The notes beneath the pieces are model-generated. The model was given only the letters and a program-made list of their open reading frames with translations. It did not search any database and was not told where the DNA came from. Source: Asticcacaulis solisilvae (GTDB taxonomy: Bacteria; Pseudomonadota; Alphaproteobacteria; Caulobacterales; Caulobacteraceae). Taken from it: a stretch of 64,000 nt of DNA. Position 1 is the stretch's first letter. Each line of letters begins with the position of its first letter. The translations under genes and the position numbers were made by a program. The stretch is from the NCBI RefSeq assembly GCF_017875235.1, contig NZ_JAGGMI010000008.1, forward strand, positions 1-64,000. The letters run 5' to 3'. This document shows positions 40,419-50,400 of this stretch, piece after piece.

Positions 40419-40627
40419 GCCTTATCCTCTGCCAGGGTGTGCGCGACGATGGCATTGGCGTGTCCGTGGCCCATGCCGTGCCCGGTCTTCAACAGCGCGA
40501 CCAGTTCCATGTGCTTGGCCGGATAGCCCTGCCGCACGATGGCTTTCCATTCGGCGATCGGACGGCCATACTTTTTCTCGATGGACGGAAAATAGGACGC
40601 AGGTCCTTTGATTGGCTGATCTGTCAT
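40415..40627 (-). CDS. DUF4287 family protein
   Basis: The 70-residue protein has the whole DUF4287 pattern: GPASYFPSIEKKYGRPIAEW, then KHMELVALLKTGHGMGHGHA with NAIVAHTLA. The His-rich HGMGHGHAN box is diagnostic. The function is unknown. The start ATG at 40627 precedes the conserved domain by 9 residues; the longer frame to 40696 is not needed. Confidence 0.9.
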   Translation of the reverse strand: MTDQPIKGPASYFPSIEKKYGRPIAEWKAIVRQGYPAKHMELVALLKTGHGMGHGHANAIVAHTLAEDKA

Positions 40628-40705
40628 GCACCGATTAATGCGTCTCGCCACCGCCTTGTCAACGGCGTCCAAGGCGCTACGCCTACGCGCCGGCAATCCC
40701 GCCCC

Positions 40706-41254
40706 TCACTTCCGCAGCCTGACAAAGGTGCCGCCATACCAGTTGCCCGTCGCCTCGCCCTTTGAATCAAACTGCCTGGATATCATGCTGTACTCATGTG
40801 CGGTTATCCAGGTGTACTCGTAAACGCGATAAGTCCCGTCGGGCTCGTCGGTGAACCGGAGCGTCAGACGAAGGTCTCCACCGGGGCTGATGCCACCCGT
40901 GCCCACGCCAAGGCGGCGATCGCCGAAATGCGACAGGTGATGCACCTGCCCGGACGTCTGGTCGAAGGCCCAGAAAATATGCCCTTTTAGTCCGCCGGCA
41001 TCGACGACGCACATTACCGATTGCGATGTATTCACGGTCTTGCATTCCGTGTGATGGCGGGGAATTGTAACCGTTTCGACGGTGTGCCCGTCCCATACCT
41101 GGCTGAACTTGTCATCCTTCAGCGTCCATTCGCCAAAGAAGGCGACAAATGGGTTCGATGCTTCCAGGGCTTTTTCGGTTTCCCTGGCGCAGACAACAGG
41201 CGTGGCGGTCGCGCATGAAAGTAACACCAATAGCAAGGCAGCAATTGATTTCAT
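40706..41254 (-). CDS. Exported protein of unknown function
   Basis: The protein has 182 residues with ATG 41254. The signal peptide is KSIAALLLVLLSCATATPVV with a cleavage site about residue 23. The mature domain is strand-rich: FFGEWTLKDDKFSQVWDGHT, GLKGHIFWAFDQTSGQVHHL, LRLTLRFTDEPDGTYRVYEY and NWYGGTFVRLRK. This looks like a calycin-type barrel as in DUF1579-like proteins, though I am not sure. It is divergent from the sensor kinase pair with a 266-bp spacer and could be a target of that system. Confidence 0.75.
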   Translation of the reverse strand: MKSIAALLLVLLSCATATPVVCARETEKALEASNPFVAFFGEWTLKDDKFSQVWDGHTVETVTIPRHHTECKTVNTSQSVMCVVDAGGLKGHIFWAFDQTSGQVHHLSHFGDRRLGVGTGGISPGGDLRLTLRFTDEPDGTYRVYEYTWITAHEYSMISRQFDSKGEATGNWYGGTFVRLRK

Positions 41255-41520
41255 CAGAACATGCTCCGAAAAGTGGAGACGGCCCTCTCCTTCGGCCCGT
41301 CCTTGTCCCGGCACCATAGGGACGGCGGCGCTGACGTCTCGCGCAAATTCAATCAACGGGGCCGCGGCCCCCGCGAGCGGGACCGCCGTTCGAACACCGA
41401 AAGCCGCTTGCGGGCAGTAAGGTCCCGCTTAACGGAATGTCCGCATTTTGGAGGAGACAGTGGGTAGGCTGCCATGTGACGCATCGGACCAACGCGCTGC
41501 AGCCGAGAGAACGAGATGAA

Positions 41521-42588
41521 ATGAGCGATATCCGTTTGGCGAACTGGAAACAGGGCCTCATCTACAACCTGCTCATATGGACCGGTGTCGCCATATTCAC
41601 GGCAACGCAATGGTATTTTGGCAGCCTCGCCGCGGGACGCGACGTCTCCTGGTGGCAGACCTGGAGCTATTCCATACGGTCTTCCGCAGTATGGGCGCTG
41701 CTGACGCCGCTCATTTACCTAGTCGTCAGATTTACCGGTTTTCGAATTTCAGCGCCCTGGCCCGCGCTCGGAATATATCTTCTCACGGGCCTTGCCGTCG
41801 CCGCCGCCCACTGCGTCATCTTTACACCGCTGCAATGGCTTCTGGCGCCCCGTGAGCCTGGAGTCGCCTTCACGGGCCTGCTGTTGCGGCTGCTCGCCGA
41901 CAAGCTTTACATGAACCTGCTTGTTTTCAGCATCGTCGTCGCCGTTCTCCTGGCGCTGCAGGCCTATCGCGACCTGAGGGAACGGGAATTACAGGCGGCG
42001 GAGTTGCAAACGCGTCTAGTCGAAGCCGAAATTTCGGCGTTGCGGGCGCAGTTGCAGCCTCACTTCCTCTTCAACACGCTCAATGCGATATCCGCGCTTG
42101 TAGAGTCCCAGCCGGTACGCGCCAAGCGTCTCGTCGCGCGGCTCGGCGACCTCCTGCGCATCTCGATCGAAAGACACCGGGGCCAGACAACGACGCTCAG
42201 GGACGAACTGATATTCTGCCGGGCCTATGCCGCCATAGAAAAGGCGCGGCTGGGTCGCCGTCTCCGCGTGCTTGAAGCCATTTCTCCCGATAGCCTGTCC
42301 GCGCGGCTACCAGCACTCCTGTTGCAGCCGTTGATCGAGAATGCCGTCCGGCACGGGATCGCACCCAAGCGTGGCCAGGGAACCATACACGTCAAGGCGG
42401 CGATGGAGAACAACAGCCTGCATCTTACGGTATCGGATGACGGCATCGGTGCCGAACATATCGTGGAACACATAGGCCTTGGCAACGCCCGGGACAGGCT
42501 ACGCCATCTTTACGGAAGCAGGCACCGGTTTGAAGTCGCGCATGCGCCCGGCAGCGGGTTTACCGTTACCCTGGTGGTGCCCCAGTGA
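41521..42588 (+). CDS. LytS-type sensor histidine kinase
   Basis: The protein has 355 residues with ATG 41521. Four membrane helices (LIYNLLIWTGVAIFTATQWY, SSAVWALLTPLIYLVVRF, LGIYLLTGLAVAAAHCVIF, MNLLVFSIVVAVLLALQAYR) lead into a short coiled coil and the His-kinase box LRAQLQPHFLFNTLNAISAL, whose His is the phosphorylation site. The ATP lid has LLQPLIENAVRHGIAPKRGQ (N box) and VSDDGIGAEH then GLGNARDRLRHLYG (G boxes). The frame overlaps the response regulator gene by 4 bases. No extracellular sensing domain is visible, so the signal is probably in or near the membrane. Confidence 0.93.
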   Translation: MSDIRLANWKQGLIYNLLIWTGVAIFTATQWYFGSLAAGRDVSWWQTWSYSIRSSAVWALLTPLIYLVVRFTGFRISAPWPALGIYLLTGLAVAAAHCVIFTPLQWLLAPREPGVAFTGLLLRLLADKLYMNLLVFSIVVAVLLALQAYRDLRERELQAAELQTRLVEAEISALRAQLQPHFLFNTLNAISALVESQPVRAKRLVARLGDLLRISIERHRGQTTTLRDELIFCRAYAAIEKARLGRRLRVLEAISPDSLSARLPALLLQPLIENAVRHGIAPKRGQGTIHVKAAMENNSLHLTVSDDGIGAEHIVEHIGLGNARDRLRHLYGSRHRFEVAHAPGSGFTVTLVVPQ

Positions 42589-43334
42589 TCCGCACGGCCG
42601 TTATCGATGATGAGCCGCTTGCCCGCCGGCGCATCTGCGATCTCCTATCCGCGGAAGATGACTTTCAGGTTGTGGGAAATGCCGCTGACGGCGAAGCCGC
42701 GGTCAGGCTCATCCGCCGCACGTCGCCGGATCTCGTCTTCCTCGATATCCAAATGCCGCGATCAGGCGGCTTTGACGTTATCGAGGCCCTCGGCGCGGAG
42801 AACATGCCTCTGACGGTCTTTGTTACCGCGTTCGACACATTTGCCGTCCAGGCCTTCGAAGCGCAGGCACTTGACTATATCCTGAAACCCTTCGACGACG
42901 CCCGGATGAAAAAAGCGCTGGCGCGTGTCCGTCGGCAACTGAAGTTGGAAACAACGCAGGGCGACAGGATTGCCAATCTGCTGCGGCAGGTTAGGCCCGT
43001 CCAGGATGGCAGCATTGTCGTAAACGCACGCGGGAAAAGAACCGTCCTGCACTACAACGATATCACCTGGATATCGGCGGCCGGAGGATATTCGGAAGTG
43101 CATTGCGGCGGGCGCTCATGGCTGCTGGATGAGGCGCTCGCCTCCCTGTCTTCGCGCCTGCCGGCGGACCAGTTCGGGCGCATTCATCGCTCAACCATTG
43201 TCCGGCTGGGGTGCATCTCCCAAATCATCCCGGCGGCGCACGGCGATGCCCATATCCGCCTTCAGGATGGCACCGGCTTGAGGCTCAGCCGCAGATACCG
43301 CGACGCCCTCGCATGTTATCTGTCCGCGCCCTGA
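42585..43334 (+). CDS. LytTR-type response regulator
   Basis: The protein has 249 residues starting at GTG 42585 inside the kinase stop (GTGA). The receiver domain has IDDEPLARRRI near the start, phospho-Asp in LVFLDIQMPRSGGF near residue 53, and the Lys in DYILKPFDDARM near 105. The LytTR DNA-binding domain occupies residues ~145-245: DITWISAAGGYSEVHCGGRS, DEALASLSSRLPADQFGRIH and RSTIVRLGCISQI. It controls transcription by binding paired direct repeats. Likely targets include the divergent exported protein gene. Confidence 0.94.
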   Translation: MIRTAVIDDEPLARRRICDLLSAEDDFQVVGNAADGEAAVRLIRRTSPDLVFLDIQMPRSGGFDVIEALGAENMPLTVFVTAFDTFAVQAFEAQALDYILKPFDDARMKKALARVRRQLKLETTQGDRIANLLRQVRPVQDGSIVVNARGKRTVLHYNDITWISAAGGYSEVHCGGRSWLLDEALASLSSRLPADQFGRIHRSTIVRLGCISQIIPAAHGDAHIRLQDGTGLRLSRRYRDALACYLSAP

Positions 43335-43351
43335 CCACGCTCGCCAGCCCC

Positions 43352-43900
43352 TCACCCCAGCGCCCGTATCGCGTCCGCAATCTCGCCGAGGTCGTTGTTC
43401 AGCTGGTGATCCCGTCCGGGCAACTCCGTCACCACCATCCGGGGCACAGCCTTCGCGTACAGCCCCGCATGAGACAACGGCACGTCCTGGTCCCTCGTAC
43501 CGTAAAAGAGCCGCAAGGTGACGCCTTCCGGCAGGTCGCTTGCAAGATCACAACGCGGCAATCCATCCCCTGGCCACCCGCCCTCCCCGGCAAACGGCGG
43601 CGCGATGACGATCACCGCGCCCGGCCTGAACGGCAACGCACCTTCGGCCACGAGATGGAGCAATATCGTCCCGCCCACCGAATGCCCGACCAGGACGGCG
43701 CCATCGCTCAGGCCATCGAAGGCATCGAGCAGCGCGGGTTTCCATATGGCGTACTGGGGATTGGCCTCCTCCGGCATGCGCGGATAGGCGACATCGTAAG
43801 AAGCCCCCAGTTCGTGGCGCAGGCTGTTGACCAGGGCGTTGTCCCACTGGTCGTGGACGTTTTCGCCGCCGCCCTGGACGAAGAGGATCTGTTTCGGCAT
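43352..43900 (-). CDS. RBBP9/YdeN-like alpha/beta hydrolase
   Basis: The protein has 182 residues with ATG 43900 before KQILFVQGGGENVHDQWDNA. The nucleophile elbow is VLVGHSVGGTILL, near residue 75, the acid is in LFYGTRDQDVPLSH and the His in LPGRDHQLNNDLG. The small size and the layout fit the RBBP9/YdeN group of serine hydrolases. The frame upstream to 44014 is not conserved. The substrate is unknown. Its stop is 17 bp from that of the response regulator gene. Confidence 0.88.
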   Translation of the reverse strand: MPKQILFVQGGGENVHDQWDNALVNSLRHELGASYDVAYPRMPEEANPQYAIWKPALLDAFDGLSDGAVLVGHSVGGTILLHLVAEGALPFRPGAVIVIAPPFAGEGGWPGDGLPRCDLASDLPEGVTLRLFYGTRDQDVPLSHAGLYAKAVPRMVVTELPGRDHQLNNDLGEIADAIRALG

Positions 43901-44187
43901 GGCTGTCTTTCCGGGGTTTCCGATGCCTGGAAACTGCTCCCGCCTCTGCGTCCGGTCAATCGGCCAAATTGGAACCTTTTGCAAACTCGGTGAAGGCCCG
44001 CGCGTCAGCAGCATTAGCAGTAAGTTTCTTTTCGATTTAGTTCTGGTTTTGATTCTGGTTCTGGTTGGTCGCCGTTTCGCTGCAACGAAGGCTCAACATA
44101 CGTTGACCCTTTTGCTTTGTTTTCATTGCAGAATTTTCGCAAGGTCCGTTTTAGCCCTTCAAAGCCTTACTTTACCGCGACGCAATA

Positions 44188-44475
44188 ATGATCGCGCTCC
44201 GATGGCTGACGTGCTGCACTTCCCCTCGGAAGGAGACCGCTTTCGCCGTGACCGCCGTCCTGCTTCTCGCCTGCCTCGTCGCCCTGCTGATCGTATCGCT
44301 TGCGATCCGCAATGAACCCTTGCGCTTTGTCCTGTTCTTCGTTCTCGGCTGCCTTGTCCTCGCTTTATGGAAGGTCATGGCCGAGCTGCCGTGGTGGGGC
44401 TGGCTGCTGTTCGCCGCCGCCACGGTCTGCGTCCTCTTCGCCTGGCGCCTGTCCCGCCGGCGCGGCCAGGGATAG
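44188..44475 (+). CDS. Small two- or three-helix membrane protein
   Basis: The frame has 95 codons from ATG 44188. Hydrophobic helices are AVTAVLLLACLVALLIVSLA, RFVLFFVLGCLVLALWKVMA and WWGWLLFAAATVCVLFAWRL, with a basic tail SRRRGQG. A GTG at 44248 with AAGGAGA upstream could be the real start and would drop the first 20 residues. No family recognised. The 170-bp leader holds repeated TTCTGGTT units. Confidence 0.55.
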   Translation: MIALRWLTCCTSPRKETAFAVTAVLLLACLVALLIVSLAIRNEPLRFVLFFVLGCLVLALWKVMAELPWWGWLLFAAATVCVLFAWRLSRRRGQG

Positions 44476-44555
44476 CGCCCAAGCACCTTGCCGCCCGCCA
44501 AGACGATGTCCCGGCTCCGCTCATCCGGCCTCGCCTGAGGCCTGTCAACGCGCTC

Positions 44556-44620
44556 CCTCCTCCCTACGCTTGCGTGGGGAGGTGGCAGCGAGCGCAAGCG
44601 AAGCTGACGGAGGGGTACAA
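44556..44620. repeat. Intergenic palindromic repeat
   Basis: CTCCCTCCTCCCTACGCTTGC is followed by GTGGGGAGGTGGCAGCGAGCG and AAGCTGACGGAGGGGT. It is a relative of the 6515 and 54251 units. It lies in the 204-bp gap before the end of the serralysin gene. No gene is seen there. Confidence 0.55.
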
Positions 44621-44679
44621 CCGAGCGATAGCGACGGCGATGCGGTGGTGGCGGCCAATCCTGCCTCGATCCCCTCGCC

Positions 44680-46839
44680 TCACACGAACACGAAATCCTC
44701 TTTCGTCACCCCGCCATCCTCGATCCAGGCCAAATCGACCCACGCTCCACCGCCGGCGCCATCGCTGTCCCAGTAGAGATGCAACGCCACTGCGTCCCAG
44801 ATGAACTGCGCCGCGGCGCCGACAGCCGCACCGCCCACGGTAAACTCCGCCGCCGTCAACGCATGGCCGGTCGCAAACCCATAGTCCGCCGAGACGAACA
44901 CCAGCCGGTCGATCCCATGCGCGAAGTCCGTAATCCGGTCGGTCCCGTTCGCGCCACTGCTTGCAAACACGAAATCGTCCCGCCCGGTCCCGCCGCTTAA
45001 ACTGTCATTCCCCGCGGCCCCGGCCAGGGTGTCATTGCCATTGCCCCCGCTTAGGGCATTCCCCGCCCCGGTCCCGTTTATCCGGTTGTTCAACCCGTTG
45101 CCGGTCCCGCTCACCGCGCTCCCCGTCAGGAGCAGCGCCTCGACCTCCGGACTCATCGCCCAGTCGATGGCCGCATAGACCGTGTCGCTGCCCTCGCCGC
45201 CCAGCTCGATGACGCGGTCGCCGACATGATCAAGATAATAGACGTCATTCCCCGCCCCGCCATACATGCGGTCGTTCTCGCTCCCGCCATCCAGCACGTC
45301 ATCGCCCGCCCCGCCGGTCAGCGTATCCCAGCGCTGCCCGCCCAAAAGCGTATCCTGGCCCGTCCCGCCGTCCAGCACATCGCTGTCGAGGCCGCCGTCC
45401 AGGCTGTCATTGCCGTCAAAGCCATAGATCGTATCGTGCCCCGTCCCGCCGCCAAAGCTATTGTTCCCGGCATTTCCCGCGATCTGGTTGGCCAGGCTGT
45501 TGCCAATACTCGTGACATGCCCGCTGCCGCTGAAGGCCACCCCCTCGACATTGGCGCTCATGTTCCAGCTCAGCGACGCATAGACCGTGTCATTGCCCTC
45601 ATTGCCGAGCGCACTTTCGTTCACCCGGTCGCCGGCATGATCGACATAATAGATGTCGTCGCCAGGCCCGCCGAACATCTGGTCGTTGTCCAGCCCGCCA
45701 TCCAGCGTGTCGGCGCCGTCGCCGCCGCGCAAGGTATCCCAGCGCGCCCCGCCCTCAAGGCTGTCGCCGCCGGCGCCGCCTTCCAGCACATTGGACACCG
45801 CATTACCGATGATCCAGTCATTGCCGCTGCCCGTTATGGCGTTCTCGATCGTCACGCCTTTTGCAATGGAGACATTGCCGGTCAGACCCCCGACGCTGGA
45901 AAAATGCGTGGCCCTGAGATCCACCAGGGCCGCCTGGCCATAGCCGGAAAAGTCGAGGCGGTCATTGCCGCCCGCGTCCCACACGCAAAAGATCACCGTC
46001 CCCGAAACGGCCGCCGCATCGAACCACGGCTTTCCCGCCGTGGCATTGAAGCCATAGGTCGTGTCGCCGGTCCGCGTCGTCATATTGGCGCCATAGAGCC
46101 TCTGCGCCGCGGCGATATCGTCCATCAGCGGCGCCGACGCATAGCGGTAATTGTTCCAGCCGCCGGTATTGCTCTCCTCGAAATAACTCATCACCGTGTA
46201 CTGGCGCGAATCCTCGGCATACTGGGCGTGGCCCGCGTAGGTGATGGTGACGCCGGGCACGGCGTTGTAGTCACCCGGATGGGCCAGCCCCAGGGCGTGG
46301 CCGATCTCGTGGACCAGGGTATAGTGCCCGTAGTTGAACAGGGCCGGAGCGGCATTGTACGACAGGGTCGAATTGATCCAGACGTCGCTATCGAAACTGC
46401 CATACGACGGATCATAGGGATAATAGGCGAAGGCCGCCGCCGACGACGCGCCCGTGGCATAGTTGGCGAACAGCAATGTCGCGCTGTTGGAATAGGCGCC
46501 CGCGCCGCTGGTCCCCGATCCGGAGCGGACAAAGGTCAGGTTCGCCACCTCGGACCACGACTGCAGCGCCAGTTCGGCGGCGGCAATCTGGGTGGCGTTG
46601 AAAACGGAAAAGCCGCCGGTATCGCCGGGCATGGACGACGGAGCGCTGGCGCGAAAGGCATAGGAGACAGTGGCGGGCGTGCCCGTGACGCCATAGCCGG
46701 ACTGCGAATAACCGTAGCGGGTGATCTGGGCCGCGGCGTCATCGACGCTGTAGGAAATCTTGCCGCCGTAATAGCGTCCGCCGCCGCGCTCGGCGCCGGG
46801 ATCGACGACGGCCTGGGGCGGCATGGTATTGCTGATCAT
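44680..46839 (-). CDS. Serralysin-like M10 metalloprotease with RTX repeats
   Basis: The secreted zinc protease has 719 residues. The zinc site is VHEIGHALGLAHPGDY, near residue 175, with the Met-turn SRQYTVMSYFEES about 40 residues later, the M10B pattern. An RTX region starts about residue 310 (NDWIIGNAVSNVLEGGAGGD) with many GGxGxD repeats, e.g. GGDGADTLDGGLDNDQMFGG. The C-terminus (FVFASSGANGTDRITDFAHG, then LTAAEFTVGGAAVGAAAQF, ending KEDFVFV) is the uncleaved type I secretion signal shared with the next three genes. No N-terminal signal peptide is present. The ATG at 46839 fits best; an earlier one at 46887 is possible. Calcium binding should fold the C-terminal part outside the cell. 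Confidence 0.93.
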   Translation of the reverse strand: MISNTMPPQAVVDPGAERGGGRYYGGKISYSVDDAAAQITRYGYSQSGYGVTGTPATVSYAFRASAPSSMPGDTGGFSVFNATQIAAAELALQSWSEVANLTFVRSGSGTSGAGAYSNSATLLFANYATGASSAAAFAYYPYDPSYGSFDSDVWINSTLSYNAAPALFNYGHYTLVHEIGHALGLAHPGDYNAVPGVTITYAGHAQYAEDSRQYTVMSYFEESNTGGWNNYRYASAPLMDDIAAAQRLYGANMTTRTGDTTYGFNATAGKPWFDAAAVSGTVIFCVWDAGGNDRLDFSGYGQAALVDLRATHFSSVGGLTGNVSIAKGVTIENAITGSGNDWIIGNAVSNVLEGGAGGDSLEGGARWDTLRGGDGADTLDGGLDNDQMFGGPGDDIYYVDHAGDRVNESALGNEGNDTVYASLSWNMSANVEGVAFSGSGHVTSIGNSLANQIAGNAGNNSFGGGTGHDTIYGFDGNDSLDGGLDSDVLDGGTGQDTLLGGQRWDTLTGGAGDDVLDGGSENDRMYGGAGNDVYYLDHVGDRVIELGGEGSDTVYAAIDWAMSPEVEALLLTGSAVSGTGNGLNNRINGTGAGNALSGGNGNDTLAGAAGNDSLSGGTGRDDFVFASSGANGTDRITDFAHGIDRLVFVSADYGFATGHALTAAEFTVGGAAVGAAAQFIWDAVALHLYWDSDGAGGGAWVDLAWIEDGGVTKEDFVFV

Positions 46840-47184
46840 GAGAAAGGTCCCGCTGAAATCCGCCCTGGCCCGTCCCATCCATACCACCTTCAGGCGAATC
46901 CCGTCAGCCGGATTTACGCAAAATTCGCGTCATGAAGGAAAACGAAACCCTGAAACCGCACGAAATGCCCCCCTTCGCCCTCCCCATTCATGGCAGGGCT
47001 ATCGCATATGACATTGTCGGGGCCGCTTTACGTCTCCTTCCCCAGCCTTGCCGGCAGGCAACAAGGGGAGAAGGGGCGTTAATTCCATGCCCTGCCTGCC
47101 ATACGCGATAGCTCTGACATGAAGGGAGGCGAAAATGAACTGCTTCCGATCTGAAATGTTCGCAATGTAAAAGTTGAGTGCCTT

Positions 47185-47304
47185 TAGAGCGATATGGCGA
47201 AAAGTGCCAAGATGCGTTTTTTGGGGTTTTCGCCTTAAATATCGCGACAAAACCAAAACGTAGATCGGTATGATGTTTCCACTTAAAATCATACCGATCT
47301 AGCG
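47185..47304. repeat. About 120-bp imperfect palindromic repeat, copy 2
   Basis: The element begins TAGAGCGATATGGCGAAAAG, contains AAATATCGCGACAAAACCAAA, and ends in the stem AGATCGGTATGAT / ATCATACCGATCT followed by AGCG. The ends and the inner box match copy 1 at 18525-18630, while the terminal stems differ in sequence but keep pairing. Such compensated change suggests selection for the structure. Confidence 0.8.
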
Positions 47305-47315
47305 CCTCAGCACCT

Positions 47316-47373
47316 CGCCCTCCCCATTCATGGGGAGGGGGGACCATTGGCGGAGCCAATGGTGGGCGGGGCC
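47316..47373. repeat. GGGGAGGG palindrome unit (second copy of the 1.8-kb type)
   Basis: CCCTCCCC-ATTCAT-GGGGAGGG is followed by GGACCATTGGCGG-AGCCAATGGT and GGGCGGGGCC. It has the same layout as the unit at 1828-1885, with the second hairpin's arms covarying (ATTGG/CCAAT here, ATCTG/CAGAT there). Confidence 0.75.
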
Positions 47374-47435
47374 TCTTCGTTCCGCAAACGCCACGCAAAC
47401 CGTGATGGGGCTCGCCTGTCGACGGCCCACGCCGG

Positions 47436-50400
47436 TCACACGAAGAACAGATCGTCCTTCGTCACGGTCGCGCCACCCGAGATCAGGGCCAGCTCGAACG
47501 CCGCTCCCGCACCCGAACCATCCGCGTCCCACCACAGCTTGCCTGCAACAGCGTCCCAGACGAACTGCGCCCCCGCCCCGACGGCCGCCGAACCCACGGT
47601 AAACTCCGCCGCCGTCAGCACATGCCCGGCCGCGAACCCATAGTCCGTGCCAGAAAACACCAGCCGGTCCACGCCGTGCTCGAAATCACCGACGTGGTCG
47701 TGACCGTTCACGGACACGCTTGCAAAGACGAAGTCATCCGCCCCTGCCCCGCCACCCAGCACGTCATTGCCGCTGCCGCCCACAAGCGTATCCGCGCCGT
47801 TGCCGCCGGACAAGCGGTCATGATCCGCGCCGCCCGACAGGCTGTCATTACCATCCCAGCCCCACAGGCTGTCATTCCCCAGCCCGCCCGAAAGCACATT
47901 GCCGCCGGAATTACCATTGATGGCATTATGCAAGCCGTTACCTGTGCCAGACACGGCCGATCCGGTCAGCGACAGGTTCTCGACATCGGGCGTCAGGCTA
48001 TAGGAGATCGACGCCTTCACCGTATCGGTGCCTTCGCCATACAGCTCATAGACCCGGTCGCCGATGTGGTTGACGAGATAGGTGTCATTGCCCGCGCCGC
48101 CGTACATGGCGTCGTTCTCGCTGCCGCCATCCAGCGTATCATGACCTTCGCCGCCCGTCAGCGTATCCCACCGCGCCCCGCCCAGCAGCAGGTCGTTGCC
48201 GGTCCCGCCGTCCAGGCTGTCCGACCCCGCCTCGCCGCGCAAGCTGTCATCGCCGCCCTTGCCGAAGATGCGGTCATTGCCCACGCCGCCGGTCAGGCTG
48301 TCGTTGCCGGTCACATGCATCACAAAGGCGTCCAGCGTGCCGTTGCCGTCATTGGCGACAAGGTTGCTTGCGGCGCTGCTGAACAGGATACGGTCATTGC
48401 CGATGGCGGTCGCCCAGGAACTGTCGCCATCGCCGTCGGTCAGCCGCGTTAGGCCGCCCGTCGCAACGTCGTAGGCAAAGATGTCGGACTTGCCGTTCGT
48501 GTCACCCGCCACCAGGTTGTCAACCAGGCTATAGAAGTACAGCGTCCGGCCGTCAGCCGAGAAGGACGGCGCGTACGCGTCACTGCCCGGTATTCCCGGC
48601 GCATGAGCCGTGATCACCTTCAGCTCGCCGGTCACCATATCCTTGATAAAGAGGTGTTCCTCGCCAGCAGTACCGGTATTGGCCAACCCGGCGCTATAGG
48701 CCGAAAAGGCCACTTTCGTGCCGTCGCCTGACATGGTCGCGTTGTAGAGGCTGAAAGCCGTCGCCTGTGCTCCGGACTCCGACACAGTGACGCGCGAAAA
48801 ATCGCCGCTGGCCTTGTCCATCACGAACAGGTCGGCCAGGCCATTGGTATCGCCCGGCGTGATATAGGGCGCGTCGCTGTAGAACAGCACCTTGCCGCCG
48901 TCCGGCATGACGCCATATACCGAAGCGAAATAGTAGGTCCAGTTGCCCGGCGCATTGAAATCGCTCAGCGTATCGACCGAACCGTCCGCCAGCGACTTGA
49001 CGTAGATCATTCCTGCGAAATCCACCGGTCCGGGCGTATCGTACGAATAGGCGGTGTAGAAGGCCGTCTGGCCATCGCCCGTCAGCGCGCCGCTATAGGC
49101 CCCGGAAACGGTACCAGCGCCCGGAAGGGTCGAAACGACCGAGACTTCGCCGGTCGTCATGTTCTTACTGAAGATCTGTATGCTGCCCGGAGAGCCGGCC
49201 GGTGTGCCCAGATTTGTCGAACTGTTCGCGAACAGCACGACATTGCCATCATCCGACATGTCCATGACCCAGCCGCTCTGGTTCGCGATCGTTCCGTCGG
49301 CCAGGGCATCGATGCGCAGGACTTCACCGGTCACCAGATCCTTGCGGAAAAGGTGCGGGCGACCATCGTCCACGCCGTCCGCGACCAGGTTGCTCGCGGT
49401 GCTGTCGATCACGATATAGCGGCCGTTGGCCGAGGCAACATAGGCATAGGCCGCGTCGTTCGCCTGCTCGCCATCGGCGTTTTTCGACACCAGTTCGATT
49501 TCACCCGCATCGAAGCCAGTAAGCGTGCGGTCGCCGTTGTCGAAGACGCTCAGGGTGAAGGCCCTGGGCGCTGTTTCCATCACGCCGTCGCTTACACTGA
49601 CGTCGAACCCGGCGGTCGCGGCCACGCCGCCGTGACGGAACGAGACCTTGCCGGCCGCCAGCTCGGCGGCGCTGAAATCCGCCGCTTCGATACCGTCGAC
49701 CAGGATCTTTCCGCCCTTCACGGCCGAAACCGTGAAGCGGATGTCGGCGGCGTCGCTGTCGGCGTCGTTGTGTCCCAGGTCGGCGGTTGTAAGCACCACG
49801 GCCTTGTCGAAGTTCACTATCGCCGCCAGGTCGCCGCCGAGTACGGGCGCATTGGCCAGGCTGATCGTCTGGTTGGCGAAGCTCAGCCATTCGATCCCGC
49901 TCAGCACGTCCGCGCCGTCCGCGCCGGTGACCGTGGCGTTGCCGCCATCGGTGACAATCGCATAGCCCGTCCGGTTACCGGAGAAGACCGCCGTGTCGCT
50001 GCCCGTACCGCCATTGAGACTGTCGTCACCCGCCCCGCCGGTCAGCGTGTCGTTGCCATTTCCGCCCGACAGCGCATTGGCGCCCGCATTGCCCTCGATG
50101 GCATTGTGCAAGCCATTGCCGGTGCCGGAAATATCCTCCGTGCCGCCCAGGATGAGGGCTTCAATGTCCGGCGCCAGCGACCAGCTGATCGTGGAAACGA
50201 CGGTGTCGTTGCCTCCACCGGCCAGTTCGCGCGTGCGGTCCCCGGCATGATCGACGAAGTACACGTCGTCGCCCACGCCGCCGGTCATGTCGTCATTGTC
50301 CGCCCCGCCGTCAAGCGTGTCGTTGCCGTCGCCGCCCGTCAGCGTATCCCAGCGCGATGCACCAAAAAGACTATCGTCGCCCACGCCGCCGTTGAGCGCG

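Larger units (their letters stand above)
46840..47435. other. Gene-free spacer between serralysin and the 2201-residue RTX gene
   Basis: This ~600-bp stretch has no supported gene. It holds the promoter side of the serralysin gene, two similar but inverted pieces (GGGCTATCGCATATGACA near 46990 and CGCGATAGCTCTGACATG near 47105), the ~120-bp palindromic repeat (47185-47304) and a GGGGAGG palindrome unit (47316-47373). Confidence 0.7.
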
